Source: Harmonia axyridis (taxonomy: Eukaryota > Arthropoda > Insecta > Coleoptera > Coccinellidae). From it: a DNA stretch of 64,000 nt. The notes beneath the pieces are model-generated. The model searched no databases. It was not told the DNA's origin and was given only the letters and a program-made list of their open reading frames with translations. The stretch is taken from assembly GCF_914767665.1 (NCBI RefSeq), contig NC_059504.1, forward strand, positions 9,364,501 through 9,428,500, read 5' to 3'. Position numbers and translations under genes: made by a program. This document shows, in pieces, positions 37,863-49,760 of this stretch (positions are counted from its first letter, which is position 1; each line of letters opens with the position of its first letter).

Positions 37863-39145
37863 GCTCTCTTTGCCTATTTGTGGGTAGTTTTGAATGCTTC
37901 TTTCATCCTCTGTTACATATTAATGCAGCATAACTTAATCTTTAATTTCCCCTGTCCTCTTTGCCACTACATAGTTGAATATTTAATCTTTAATATGTCG
38001 ATCCAGCTTAACTCTTATTTGTCGAAATTTCAACACAAATCTATTGAAGCTTGGTGGTAGGTACTAACGGAATAAAAAAAATTATGTCACAGGCTGTGGT
38101 TGGATCTTGATTCAGCACGAATAATCAATGTTCAATAGAAAGAGCACGCTGGCAAATAACCAAGAAATTTTTGTCACTATTTGTCATCTCTTCACTCAAG
38201 ATTATCCATTGATATATAATAGCTTTTGTCAAGCCTGAAGAAATCGTCTGAATATCCTTCAAAAAGGCAATTATTCATATTATAAATGTTGGAATTCCAA
38301 ATGAAAAGATCAACCATCATTTCTTCCAATGATTATGCAGTAAGAATCCTGAATAAAAAAACCTGCTCACGATAAATGATTATGCAGTAAGAATCCTAAA
38401 TAAAAAAACCTGCTCACGATAAAAATCTGAATCGAGTTGAGAATATGTAGCTCGATCAATACGCGATGGAAATTCATACTTCAAAACCAGTTCACTTTTA
38501 AACTGACAGGCCTGTATGTCTAAACAGGTGGGAGATCCTGAAAATGAACACAAACTTCGTACGAAATTCATTTTTCCACATTATTAAAAAGCTTTCAGAT
38601 GTAATGGCCCCTGCGGAAATAGGGAAGTCTGCTCTGAAAGCACTTGAAACTTAATTTTCACTTTATTTAACAATGGAAGTTCGGAACCATATAAGCATGT
38701 CAACATTCGACGTATTTAGTGCTCACTGGGAATTTTTAAACTTGAAATTTTTCTCTCGGTAGGTAATGAATTTTGGGTGTGGAATACTTCTCGAAAAAGA
38801 AAATGGGACTTGAAGAGATATATCGAATATTTTTGGGCTGTCCTATATCTAGATACCAACTGGCACAGCAAATATTTTGTTCCAGAAATTCAGCTTTCGT
38901 TTAGTCACACTTGATTTCGAGAATATGAAGATATAATAATCGTGTATGGTGCTTCAACACAATCAGAAAAAAAAATCATGAATCTTAATAAATACATAAA
39001 GGCAATAATAATATTAAATGAAGATATCTACAAATATCACCACCTTGAAATATGAAACAAATGTGGAGTGTTTTGATTCCAATGTACTTTTATACTATTC
39101 ACCCAATCATCACTGATTTTATTAATTATTTCTTTCTTTTTCCAG
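37863..39145. other. CadN intron immediately upstream of the exon
   Basis: No gene seen apart from the small tandem repeat at 38329-38422. The 3' end holds the polypyrimidine tract TTATTTCTTTCTTTTTCCAG of the CadN acceptor. Confidence 0.55.
38329..38422. repeat. Two tandem 47-bp units
   Basis: ATGATTATGCAGTAAGAATC begins at 38329 and at 38376. The units differ at one base (CCTGAATAAA and CCTAAATAAA), so the duplication is recent. Confidence 0.9.
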
Positions 39146-39289
39146 TCACCAAATTCATTCGAATTGGAATCGCTGATAAGAATGACAATCCTCCTTATTT
39201 TGATAAGGCCTTATACGAGGCGGAAGTCGACGAAAATGAAGATATTCAACATACCGTACTTACTGTCACCGCCAAAGATCACGATGAAT
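39146..39289 (+). CDS. CadN: Single internal exon of neural cadherin (CadN), 48 codons
   Basis: CadN is a large single-pass classical cadherin on neuronal membranes that mediates calcium-dependent homophilic adhesion in axon and synapse targeting. The exon encodes the end of one extracellular cadherin repeat, the linker IADKNDNPPYFDKALYEAEV (calcium-binding DxNDNPP-type motif), and the start of the next repeat: the acidic DENEDI segment, a VLTVTAKD strand and the DHDE motif. A pyrimidine-rich tract ending in CAG immediately precedes it. A GTAAGT donor follows GATGAAT. Both boundaries interrupt a codon after its first base (phase 1-1), so the exon could be skipped or swapped without a frame change. 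The frame stays open into both introns by chance; translation outside these limits should not be read as protein. Identity with insect CadN rests on the recognised linker and repeat sequence. Neighbouring exons lie outside the window. The nearest alternative is another classical cadherin. Confidence 0.9.
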
Positions 39290-42200
39290 GTAAGTATTCC
39301 CTTTTAACCAATATTGAAACATTGCTTATTTCACAATCTGGTTTACATTTTCCTGCTGTATCATAGAATATTTTGAATTGAGGGTTTGAAAATAAAAAAA
39401 AACTCTCGGATTTAGGTGGTTTCGAACCCAGGAATCCTGCGTCAAAGCTGGCAATGAATCTCTACACTATAGGCCTTTAAATGGATAAAAGCATAATAAC
39501 GATGGCTATATTGCAACTGATTAATCAAAAATGGATGTAAATTCACTTTGAATAGAACTTTGTGCGCTGAAATTTTTCAACCAATTTTAATAAAACGCCA
39601 ATAAAACTTAATTCAACTCTTTAAACTGTATACGGACAGACCAATTAAGAAAAATTGAGTGATTTGTTCCTTTTTGAAATTGTTAAGACATTGTGATTTC
39701 CAGTAACGTGGAAACGTGTGAGAATAGCATTAGCATTCTTCTTCTCTCTGAATAAGCGTTCTTACGTGAAACGCCATACTTTATTCTTTTACAACTTCCA
39801 CAAACAATAACTCCAATAGAAACAAGTATACTTTAGCCATCTTTTTTTTTTCAAATTTATTCCTCGGTTGGACGTTCAAGTTCGCAAACTTTTTTATGTG
39901 GTTTTAAGTGTAGATAGGTACTAGGTTACGTGGATCAGCCCCTCGCTCTTGTACTCTGGATCCATTATAAAGCAGACTCATTACACTTCTTTACTCCGAC
40001 GCTGTTATAAAGCAGAATACCGGACTGGAATGTGGTAGAAATCTCAATTCTTTCCCAGGTTGAAACGTTGGGTGGAGTTTCTAACAAATTAAATTCGAGG
40101 TGCCCGAAACTTTCTTGGATTTGAAATTTTACCTCATTTTTCACACAAGTTTGGGCTACTGCAATTTATTAGGACGCATATCCACCTGAACTCTGTGGTG
40201 GTCTGATAAGTAGGTACAATAATGTTCAATTTTATGGCGATTTAAATCACTACATAATATATTGCTGACATTTTCTGATTCTGCCGATTGTGAGCAATAT
40301 ACAAGGTGACTCACCTGGATGGCCTATTAGAAGTTTATGGACAACTTATCATAATTTTTTTGAGGGCAATCATGAGCTATTTCAGATGGTTGAGTTTTGT
40401 AATTTTAATGTCAGGAAGGTAGATTATAAAATTTATTCGGAGCTCATGATAAATCTGCCTAAAGAGAACTATAAGAATTCTTTCTGTGAACTTACCCATC
40501 TCATCTTTTCTGATAGAAATCTTAAGGAGCTCATTTAGAGGGAGAGTACGCGTTTGCTCTTTGTCGTAGTATAGATCGCTCTAGATTATGTGAAGTAATC
40601 CTTAAAAGATCCTATTGAGTAGATCGTTATTTACAATTAAATTCGAGCACATCTCGAATATATGAGCAGTAAAACATTGACCATCTGTGTGGTCACGAAG
40701 AACTTTCATGAAACCGAGTTCTTGAAAATTAGATCGTCTGCCATCAAAGTTTGTTGAAGCGGAAGGAAGCTTTCAGAAACAGAGTAGATGTGTGTTGTTT
40801 TCATAGAATTGTATAATTCAAGTTGTTTGAAGTGCTGTTCATTCTAACTTCTACTTATTACATGACCTCGAATCGTTCTTGAATGTGGGTCAGAGGAAAA
40901 TGCTGGGACCAATATGAAATTTTTGCGCAACAATTTTATTCCCGATTTTGTCAAATTGAACGTTCAACTTCTCGAAATTGCTTCGTTTCCCTCAACGTAA
41001 ATTACCGTTCTTTACGATTTTCTAATTGATTAACTCCGTTCGTGGAACTTCAATGTGGACAATATTGAAAAAGTGAAAGCGAAAAGTTACCAACTCCCGA
41101 CAAGAAAACTTTCTCACTTTTTTATTGTCTCACAATTGATAACTGCCCGCATGAATAATTCATTACCTTCGTGAGGATAAATCTGGCAAACATTTTTCTC
41201 GTTAGGAGAACTGCGAGACCGTTGTCTCGTAGCTCAAGTCAATAAAACAATCGAAGTTTTGTGCGTATTTTACATTGGAATTGAATTGGATGGGTTGATG
41301 AATTTCGGTATACCCGGTCTTTTCGATAAGATGAATAGCAAAACGAATTCTATCACGATTCGAATCGTTTCAGTGGCCTGGATAGTGTTGAAGTCTCGGA
41401 ATTCTTCGAAACAAATCGTTTTAACTCAAACCCTCGCCTGAAATATCTCATTTCGAAATGGAGGGCAAAGTTTTATTGTTATCTCAGCTCGGCAGGTACC
41501 AATAAAGCCACTACGTTTGTTTCTTGTACGCCCTCTTCTAGGGGTTTGGTGTTTCATCCTGAGATCGTTGGTAGACTCTTAAGTTAGGCTATCTAGCGAC
41601 CTCTGCCTAAGATCTCATACCATCGTGGAGAGGTGACTATGCTGCAACACCGCGACCCCTATAAATCCGCCAAGGCCAAAGTAAAGTGTGGTGCAAAACC
41701 CGAAACGCTATCTATTGAGCAGACAGATTCACTACACTAACATAATAGTCCTAATAGAAGTGAATGTCTCTCTGTCAACGTAATGCCAAATAAAATTACA
41801 AATCTGCAGCTTTTATTTGAGAGTATAACAAACTTTTCTTCATCTCATCGGTAACTAAAATTAACATCGTTGTTGAAACATTTATTGAATGCTTGTTTAG
41901 ATTATGTGGATTAGAGTCAGCTTTAGTCAACTTTTCCTTATTTCCAGAAGGATCTACCGATTGTTTCAATCTTTAATCAATAGAATGTGGGACGTCTCTA
42001 TTAGAACGAAGAACTTTCTACTTCGACACTTCTTCAGAATCTGCCGTTCAACGAGTTTGACGCTTAGTTTTTCATGTTTAACTTCCGAAATGACTACTGA
42101 CAATTCCAAAACAGGAAATGAAATCAATCGTAACTTTCTGCGAATCAAAGATAGCGCCAGAATTTTCATAGGCGGACCTTTTTTACATCATGCTAGATTA

Positions 42201-42659
42201 TATATTATTTGAAATAACAAATCGATAGAAATTCTCCGAAATATTTTGCTATCAAATTGATGCTGCAGGCGTTTGAATTTTAAATTTGTTCGTTGAAATT
42301 CACCAAACCAGAAAACATTAACGTTCATTTTGTGTTCTCAATTAATGGTTTCAAAACACGCAATAGAGCAGTGATAGGCATTTATCGATTATCGTGTCGT
42401 TGCCAATGAATAATTGTCATCGTTTCCATCAATTTATAATTATTGGATTCGCTGATACATAAATAACGGTAGATTAAAATTACCAGTTTGACAAAAAATT
42501 GGAGAGAACACATTTCATTTCATTCAACGCCATTTCAAAATGAGAATTTTTAAAAATGACTCCTTTTTTTGTGTACCTTCTTTATAACCCTATGAAAGTA
42601 GTAATTTCCTGGATGAAATTTTCTGAAGTGTTTGAATTGAACAAGAAGAAAATATTCAA

Positions 42660-42664
42660 AAATT

Positions 42665-42698
<34 letters not shown>

Positions 42699-42702
42699 AA
42701 AA
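42660..42702. repeat. (TA)n microsatellite
   Basis: Nearly uninterrupted TATATA run with one TTTA interruption, ending in AAAAC. Confidence 0.9.
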
Positions 42703-45499
42703 CATCTTTTGAATGAAGGTGTCGTCAGATTCATCTTGCAATCCGATCAAAAAAAGGTTTCGGGGACCCAGCTGAAAGAAAGCAGTTAAGTTCAACATCA
42801 CTTGGCTAACCATGCAAATTATTGTAGCCGAAAAGTTCACGTAACAAAACCATCTCCTACCAATTTGAATTTTGTTTTTCAGGCTTGTCCAAAACTAAAC
42901 CATTCGTGATTGATCCTGTGTATTTCAAGAAAGCCATAACACTTTTTCTTTCCTTATATCCTCTTTTTTTTCTAAATCCCCGATATCAATAAAAACTCCA
43001 ACAAGTCTCGATTTTGCCCATTTGAAGGGAGAGGCCTTCTCTCTCTACCTGAATATCGTCCTGCTGTTCCCATCTTTCAGGCGTTCACGGCACTATTGCA
43101 GTCTTCGATGAAATATCTTGCGCGAGTAAGCAAGCAGTCGAAAAATTGATTTGGAGCTCTGTACGAATGGATGTCTGGAGTCTTTCGGGACAATCGTTTG
43201 TGACAGCACCACTTTTCGCTCCAGATACGTTCCGAATTTGCTCATATACCTTGTTTTTCCTAGATTCCGCCCGACTTTCCACTGGCTGTGGATGTATCCA
43301 ATAGATATAGGCGCTGAATCTCGGATTCCCGATCGTGAATTCGGATGAACAGCGTTGAAAGATTAATTGAACTCGGAGTTATAAAACGAGTGAACTGGAT
43401 TCGAGTGGAAATGGCGACATGTTATTGAAAAAAAATTGTACTCTGATGGTGCTTTTCAATTATCGAATTCTTCTTGTGGATTCACTCGAAGCGTTGAAAT
43501 GAGTTGAGAATAATGAGAGCAAAAGTTCTAGCACTTTGGGTTTAGGGTACTTTTCGAATGTTGCATTGTTTTTTTTTTCCATTAATTAATTTGATTAACA
43601 CGTTACATTTGAATGAAAATCAAAATAAACACATCGGCATTATAAGGGGAAAAGAATGTCAAAGAAGTTTGGAGTTAATTTTTTCTTGGACCCTCTGGCC
43701 GATTAACATTTTTTTCCATTCTTCTAATTTGGCCGTTCTTGCTTAGCCAAAAAATCATGTTTATTCGACTAAATTAACTCGGTGAGCAAACATTTGAACA
43801 TTGACTGTATTCCTTTTAATAATACATATTTGTTCCTTCAATTTAAATGAAAGAATGAAATGGATCAGTCCAAATTGGTCGTTTGATTTCGATGGTTCTA
43901 AGCCTGTTATTCTAACTTCAACAGGCCGACTAAAGTTAATGAAATCACCAAATTCAATTTCAATAATAAATCTTCATAATCTTATGAGAAAAAAAAATTC
44001 CTCCTCCTGAGAATATACCCAAAAAACGTTAAAAAAATGACGTTTCACCGTCCAGAGGTTTTCCTGAGAAGAATGAGACCTATTCGCATGATATTTGGTG
44101 TGAATCCAAATGGTGAATTATTTTTTTGTCCCTTCCACAAATTTTTTATATGGCATATCAAATGAATAAAAATTCAGATCATTGTTGACAAAAACTATAA
44201 AAAAATTCAAAGTAAATTGTATGCTGGGTACTGGAACAATCCGTCCCGAACGAGAGCAACCAACGTGCCGAGAAAGGAATAGTGATGGATCCTTCCAGTA
44301 AAAGGGGGAGGTATAAGGAATATACATTTTATTCGGACATATAAGGAATAACAATGAAAAACTCACATATGACGTGGAATGATTGACGACGTGTTTGCCA
44401 AACCGAAGCGCTATCAACAGCTGTTTTTTTCGTGTTGCTTATTCGGCACTTGATGGATTACACCTCATTAATAAACACCCTGAATGACTCCCTCTATCGG
44501 AGTTCATTAATTCGCTTCAGATAACGGTCTACAGTGATCTCAGCATAGCATCCTCCGGCTGTCCGAATACAAGAAATTTATGTTTTATTTTTCAAAATTT
44601 ATGCTTTTATTATTGTGAACATATGTGCTTCCAAAATTTATGCCTTTTGGGAATGCAATAATTATTGTAGAGTTAAGCCCTAAAAAAATGTTATGCTTCA
44701 TTCCTCACACCTACCCACCAGAGTCACAGGTGGTTTCTGAAAACTACACACATATATTTAAGGGGGATATTTAAGGATTATGCGTAATTTCACGCATTAC
44801 TATTATTCATACCGAAAGACATTTACACTTGGAATTCTAAATCAACTTCAATTTAGCTTCTCATACTCAACTAGCCAAAAAACGATTTAATATGAATAAT
44901 TCAAATGATTGGAAGCCCATATCAGTGACTATTAGTTAATAGATTCATTATCCATTCGCAACTTGACAACGCTGAAGAAACCTTTATGGTACTACTTTCT
45001 AAGAAAGTCATTAATGAGATTTCTTAGTGACTGAAAGTGACCATGGATACTTCTGAACATAGTCTAATCTGATCGTTCAAGCTCATTTCCGTCGTAAAAT
45101 TTTAAATTCATTCGGTCAAAACTTTAGTTTCATATAATTCAACTGCAAAAATGCAGTATCTATCAATTTCGGGATTTATGATCGTGGATCAATGAACAAA
45201 CAAAACCAGTTAGTAGGATGAGAGATATGAGAAGGGATGTTAAATTGCCAGGTTGACTAACAGTGTTGCCATCGCGTTACATAACACGAATATATATTCA
45301 GTTGTTCGTTGTGGAAAAATTTGCAATCATAACAGATAACGCGAAATGAATATTCATGGCGCACATTTATGAGTGTTCTGCCTTCAGCCACATTTTGTGA
45401 CAACTATCATTTATGTTTATATACGTTTTCAAACGGTGTATGTGCGTGTATGTCTACCCCAATAAAGATTCAAAATAAACATAACTGGTTGATGTTGAT

Positions 45500-45528
45500 G
45501 TTTATTACTCCTGTATGGAGTAATAAAC
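45500..45528. repeat. Perfect 12-bp inverted repeat with 5-base loop
   Basis: GTTTATTACTCC and GGAGTAATAAAC flank TGTAT. No gene or terminator context explains it. It could be a fold-back remnant or a symmetric protein-binding site. Confidence 0.85.
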
Positions 45529-47133
45529 CTTGCAAAGTTAATACTCTAGATAGCCGAATTTGTACTCTAGAAACGAAATAAGTCTATTGTTTGTTTTATT
45601 CGCTTAAAACTTACACAGGTTCGAAGAAATTTTACCTTTTGATTACGGATTAATTAGATTAATTACCTAGGTAAACCTTATTCATTCAATCGACTCACTG
45701 TTTGTCGTATTGTAGACAAATTTGGAAGTTGTTTTTCTTCATATGATGATGATGAGTACCAGTGACGAAAATACGAATTTAACAATTCTAAAAGTTGTTC
45801 AAACGTGTATGTTCTTCTTCATGTGTAAATCGATTAGTTTACGATTGCAATTGTCTATGAATGCCAGTTCACTGCCGAAATTCTTGAAACAAGCTATCTT
45901 CTTTGGACTCACTCCTCTTCTACCTTCGATCGTTCTCTCAATAATCAGTTATAAATAAGATAAGTCCTACGTTTTCTCCGCTCTATTTTCTCAAATAGAA
46001 TACGGTCCCAAATTACTCGTCTGTTTATTCAAATTTCATCAAAGGCTTCTAATCTGTTGTCTAAGGTCACCTCTCTATATCGTAGAGAAGTACAGATCAG
46101 ACATAGGTCTCCACAAATCTCAGTAGGAAGTTAAAGTCACTGCAAATGAACATTTCTTTAACTTCAAACTCCTTGGGCTTGCTATATACAGGCTCTTCAT
46201 TTTCAGATTCTCCAGAAGCTATGTTCCCAAATATTTCGAGTTGTGTTGTGATTCATTTTAGTTGTTAGCAATCAGGACAATATCATAAGCATCGTACCTC
46301 TTTATTTTATTGCTTCCACAAATGACTTAAAAAATGTGAAAAAAATAATACACATTGTTGCCATTTTAAATTGTAATATTCCTATTGGAAAACCCTAAGC
46401 AAAAATCATTTCAAAAGTCATAGTTTGGATATCCATCATAAAAGCATGCTTCACATCAATAACTCTTTATCGGATCCGATATAGAGCTCCTATTGAAACG
46501 AATCCGAATCGAAGAATAAACAGATCGTTTGCTATATCGACCGGTAAGTAAATATTCAGCCAATCAACTTGATGAATGGCCTTTGCTCAAACTTTTGTCG
46601 GATCGGCCTGTCAGATTAACGAACTTTGCGGACTGGCCGAGTAAACCTGAACCGAAGCGGCAGGATGTCACGAGAACAATTCATTATCCTGCCTAGAAAT
46701 GACAACAGACAAATATTTGCGGGGGAATTATTGTCGATATCCGAACTGCTTTCTCCGATTTCGAACACGATCCTGTGCCTCACTCCTCTATCGCTAATGA
46801 ATCGACAAACAGTCTAGTCAATCATCGATTCCCCCTGTTTTCCAGGGTTTCTTATGGCGATCCAGAGTCGAATATGACTCCACGTCAATAAGCCAAAAAG
46901 CGTGTAATTAATTGGAGGTTGGAATTTGAACGAGATGTGGGGGTATACAGATATCTGGAGCTTCTGATTGGATGTAATGTTATTTGGAGTTTTGAGCGTT
47001 TTTAATGAAGCTTTATTATTTGGACCACATGTTTGATTCTAATGAAGAAAATTCCTGGCCGAATTAGACTTCTAGAATAATTTTGCGTTCGAATATACCT
47101 ATGGGTTCAATATTTTAGTTCTACAATTTCATA

Positions 47134-47955
47134 TAGAGATTCACGGCTTGACTTGATATTCAAGCAACGTGACTTAAAATCAAGTGAAGTCATCAAGTCA
47201 TATAGTAGTTTTTCAATGCCAACTCAAGTATTCATTTTTCAAGTAGTTGAAAAGTCAAGCAACTTGATTTTCAGCAATTTCATTGTGTGGAATAAACATC
47301 AATAAAAAAAGAAGAGAAGAAAGAATTTCGAAAAAAACTCATCCATTTATGAAACTCATCTTATGCAAGAACCAAAAATATCAACTCTTTTCGAATGGAA
47401 ACAAAAATAAAATCACTATAAAACATAACAAAATATAAGAAAAAATATAGTTGCGTTATATTGAGAAACCTCTGACCACTATTTGATAATATCATTTTCC
47501 ACCTGATGCCTCAGGTGTCAGGTTATGGCTTAATTTATTGAGGGTTTTTGTGACAGTCCGAGCAGCTCTGAAAAATTGTCTTTCAATGGGAGCTGAAGAT
47601 GATGGCGTTGATAAAAAATCCTTGGCCATTTTGGCCAAGTTTGGAAAGATATTTCTGAAACTTCCAAAATCTACCAATAGATTCCATAGAAATGTGAAAA
47701 AACTACTAATAAAGTCACACTGGCGAATGCTTCAGGTTCTCGGCGCTCGAGAATTCCCCTTATTTAGTCTTAGCGCGCACGAGATTGCAGGAATATATAC
47801 CGTGCGACGCGTGCTTATCAAGCCCAAGTAATATCAGGTAGCAATATATCTCAAATCAAGTCGAGTCAAGTTCAAGTATGTAATTTGTCATGAGCTTGAT
47901 TCTCAAGTCAAGAAGTCTGTTGAAATATCAAGCTACTCGACTGGTTGAATCTCTA
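47134..47955 (-). mobile_element. hAT family copy C, keeps transposase C-terminal domain
   Basis: Ends TAGAGATTCA and TGAATCTCTA are the copy A and B ends with one change on each side. Flanks ATTTCATA and GTTCCATA match at 6 of 8 positions. The minus-strand frame 47492-47677 reads NLAKMAKDFLSTPSSSAPIE then RQFFRAARTVTKTLNKL, the hAT C-terminal dimerisation region, followed by LTPEASGGK. Subterminal CTTGACTTG and CAAGTCAAG words repeat at both ends. Upstream transposase domains are absent. Confidence 0.85.
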
Positions 47956-48758
47956 GTTCCATACGGAAACTGTTTTTTTTTCCTTGCAATCTCTTATATT
48001 ATGGCAAGTTTAACAACCTATATTCTGCCTCGCCATCTTAGGAGAATTGAAGTGTTTCATCCCTGCAAAATTGGAGCAATTTTCTTCGAAGCTTATCAGT
48101 AGTCCCTGTCTTATACACCTTCACACTCCCTTAGTGTAGCATGGCAACTTAGCCAGAGACCGGTTCGTTGTATATCCCAAGCGGTTTCATTGAGAAAAAC
48201 CCTCGAATTAGATTCAATCTATAAAAATTCGGTGAAAACAATTGACAATTTTTGAGCACCTATTAGTATCCGTTCAAATAGAAATATCGGAATTCACAAC
48301 ACAAATTCCATATATCCGCGACAACACCAATACATCATTTGATGCGTAGTCAGCATTGTTTCCATTCCTGTCGAATTCCTCATTGATCATGATTATATGC
48401 AGATTATAAACTCATTATTGAACTCAAACAAAATTCCTCGTTGAAATGCATACGTGCCACAATAGTCACGTTCAATATAATCTCCACTCATTATCAATAT
48501 TCCCGAATAATTATTATTCAAACGTGAAATTGATCGTGGTTTATTGTGTTGAAAGCAGGTTACTATGTCAAAAATGAAAATTTTTTATGTTTGTTTATAC
48601 TTTTACTTACGGCTTAAGCATGTTTGCAAATCCACAGTTCAGATGAACAGGTTGCCGGCAGGCGAGAAGGAACCTGTAGGACAACAAAGGCAGATAAATG
48701 CCCTTTATGCAAAGAATTTTCGCTGGAAATGGTCCTGAAAGATTTAGTTCGACTTAAT
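47956..48758. other. CadN intron, no gene seen
   Basis: No recognisable coding, RNA or repeat feature. An 81-codon frame at 48624-48869 overlaps the next retrotransposon fragment in antisense and is not credible. Confidence 0.5.
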
Positions 48759-49760
48759 GATGAAGTATTTCAGGACCAGCCATGTGTGGGTAGATTTAGA
48801 TTTGAGGGGGTTCCATTGCACTGCGACCTAATAATCTATGGTACCAGAGCTATTCCTGCCATAACGTGATCTACAGCTCACCTTCCAGTAATTGGAATGA
48901 CTTCAAGAAGGCCATTTCCTCACGTCTTTTCTTGTCTAAAACATATTTTACGTTGGCTGGTGATGGTGAGGCATTCCGTCAACAGGGTATCTGAAATTTC
49001 TTTCACATCCCTGCAATCGTCGTTTTGTGCTGAACCAATTCTCATGAGGTGCTTCCTGAGGTGATTATGCCCTGTTAGGAATCCAGAGAGGTGGTGTAGT
49101 ATGTCCTAAGATCCAGATCCAGATACTTCTTGGATCTTGCAGTGTCAAACTTTCGAAGGAACTTTTTGGAATGATCCAACCCTGGAAGATTTCGCCAGAG
49201 TGTTTGTATTTAGGTTTTTCACTTCTCTTGAGACTCTTTCTTGTAGGTCAATTTGCCTGTACCACAGAAATGTTCTGGACCCATGAAAAAATTTTATCCG
49301 ATAATGCCCAGTTAGGAAGCCAGAGAGGTGGCATAGTATATCCTAAGATTCCGATAATTCTTAGATCCTGCAGTGTGAAGTTTCGAAGAAACATTTTGGA
49401 ATGATCCAACTCTGGCAGATTCCGCCAGAGTGTTTCTATTTAGGTGTTTTGCTTCTCTTGAGACTCTTTGCTGTAGGTCAATTTGCTTGTACCACAGAAA
49501 GGTTCTGGACCCATGAAAGGAGTTTGTTCTTCTTCTTTGGCAAGTGTGTTGGCCTCTTTATTTTCGTTAATTACCAGTGACTAGAAACCCAAAATAGGAA
49601 GATCTTTTTGGTCTTGTCTATTTCCACAACCATCTCAGAATCGATGATATATGAGCTCAATGCTTTGATTGCAGAAGAGTCTGTCGTTAAATAGCTACAG
49701 TGATTTCTGTCAGAAAACACTTAGCAAATTCCTATTACCAAGGTGAATTTGAGAACTGTA
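48759..49760 (-). mobile_element. Non-LTR retrotransposon RNase H/zinc-tail fragment, copy A
   Basis: Aligned by eye with 51941-52630, from GATGAAGTATTTCAGGACC through the RNase H-tail region to ACCAAGGTGAATTTGAGAAC. Reading frames are more broken than in that copy, so the domain call is by homology to it. A 236-bp internal tandem duplication (49059-49530) is peculiar to this copy. It is antisense to CadN. Confidence 0.7.
49059..49530. repeat. 236-bp tandem duplication within the retrotransposon fragment
   Basis: CCAGAGAGGTGG, TTTTGGAATGATCCAAC, CGCCAGAGTGTTT and ACCACAGAAA plus GTTCTGGACCCATGAAA occur in the same order in two adjacent units. The units have diverged by many substitutions, so the duplication is not recent. 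Confidence 0.85.

Larger units (their letters stand above)
39290..47133. other. CadN intron downstream of the exon, no gene recognised
   Basis: It begins with the GTAAGT donor. An 82-codon frame at 40290-40538 has no domain I know. A TA microsatellite lies at 42660-42702, a perfect 12-bp hairpin at 45500-45528, and a CpG-richer block at about 46480-46860. The stretch at 43060-43350 is discussed as a possible micro-exon. The rest is AT-rich with nothing supported. Confidence 0.5.

Noticed and set aside
39418..39478. tRNA-like sequence on the minus strand with GGGTTCGAAACC (box B type)
   Set aside because: The T-stem pairs at only two positions and the D and anticodon arms do not fold well; at best a tRNA-derived fragment.
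40290..40538. 82-codon frame preceded by CAAGGTGACTCACC
   Set aside because: The start resembles transposon end sequence, but no partner end or protein similarity could be seen.
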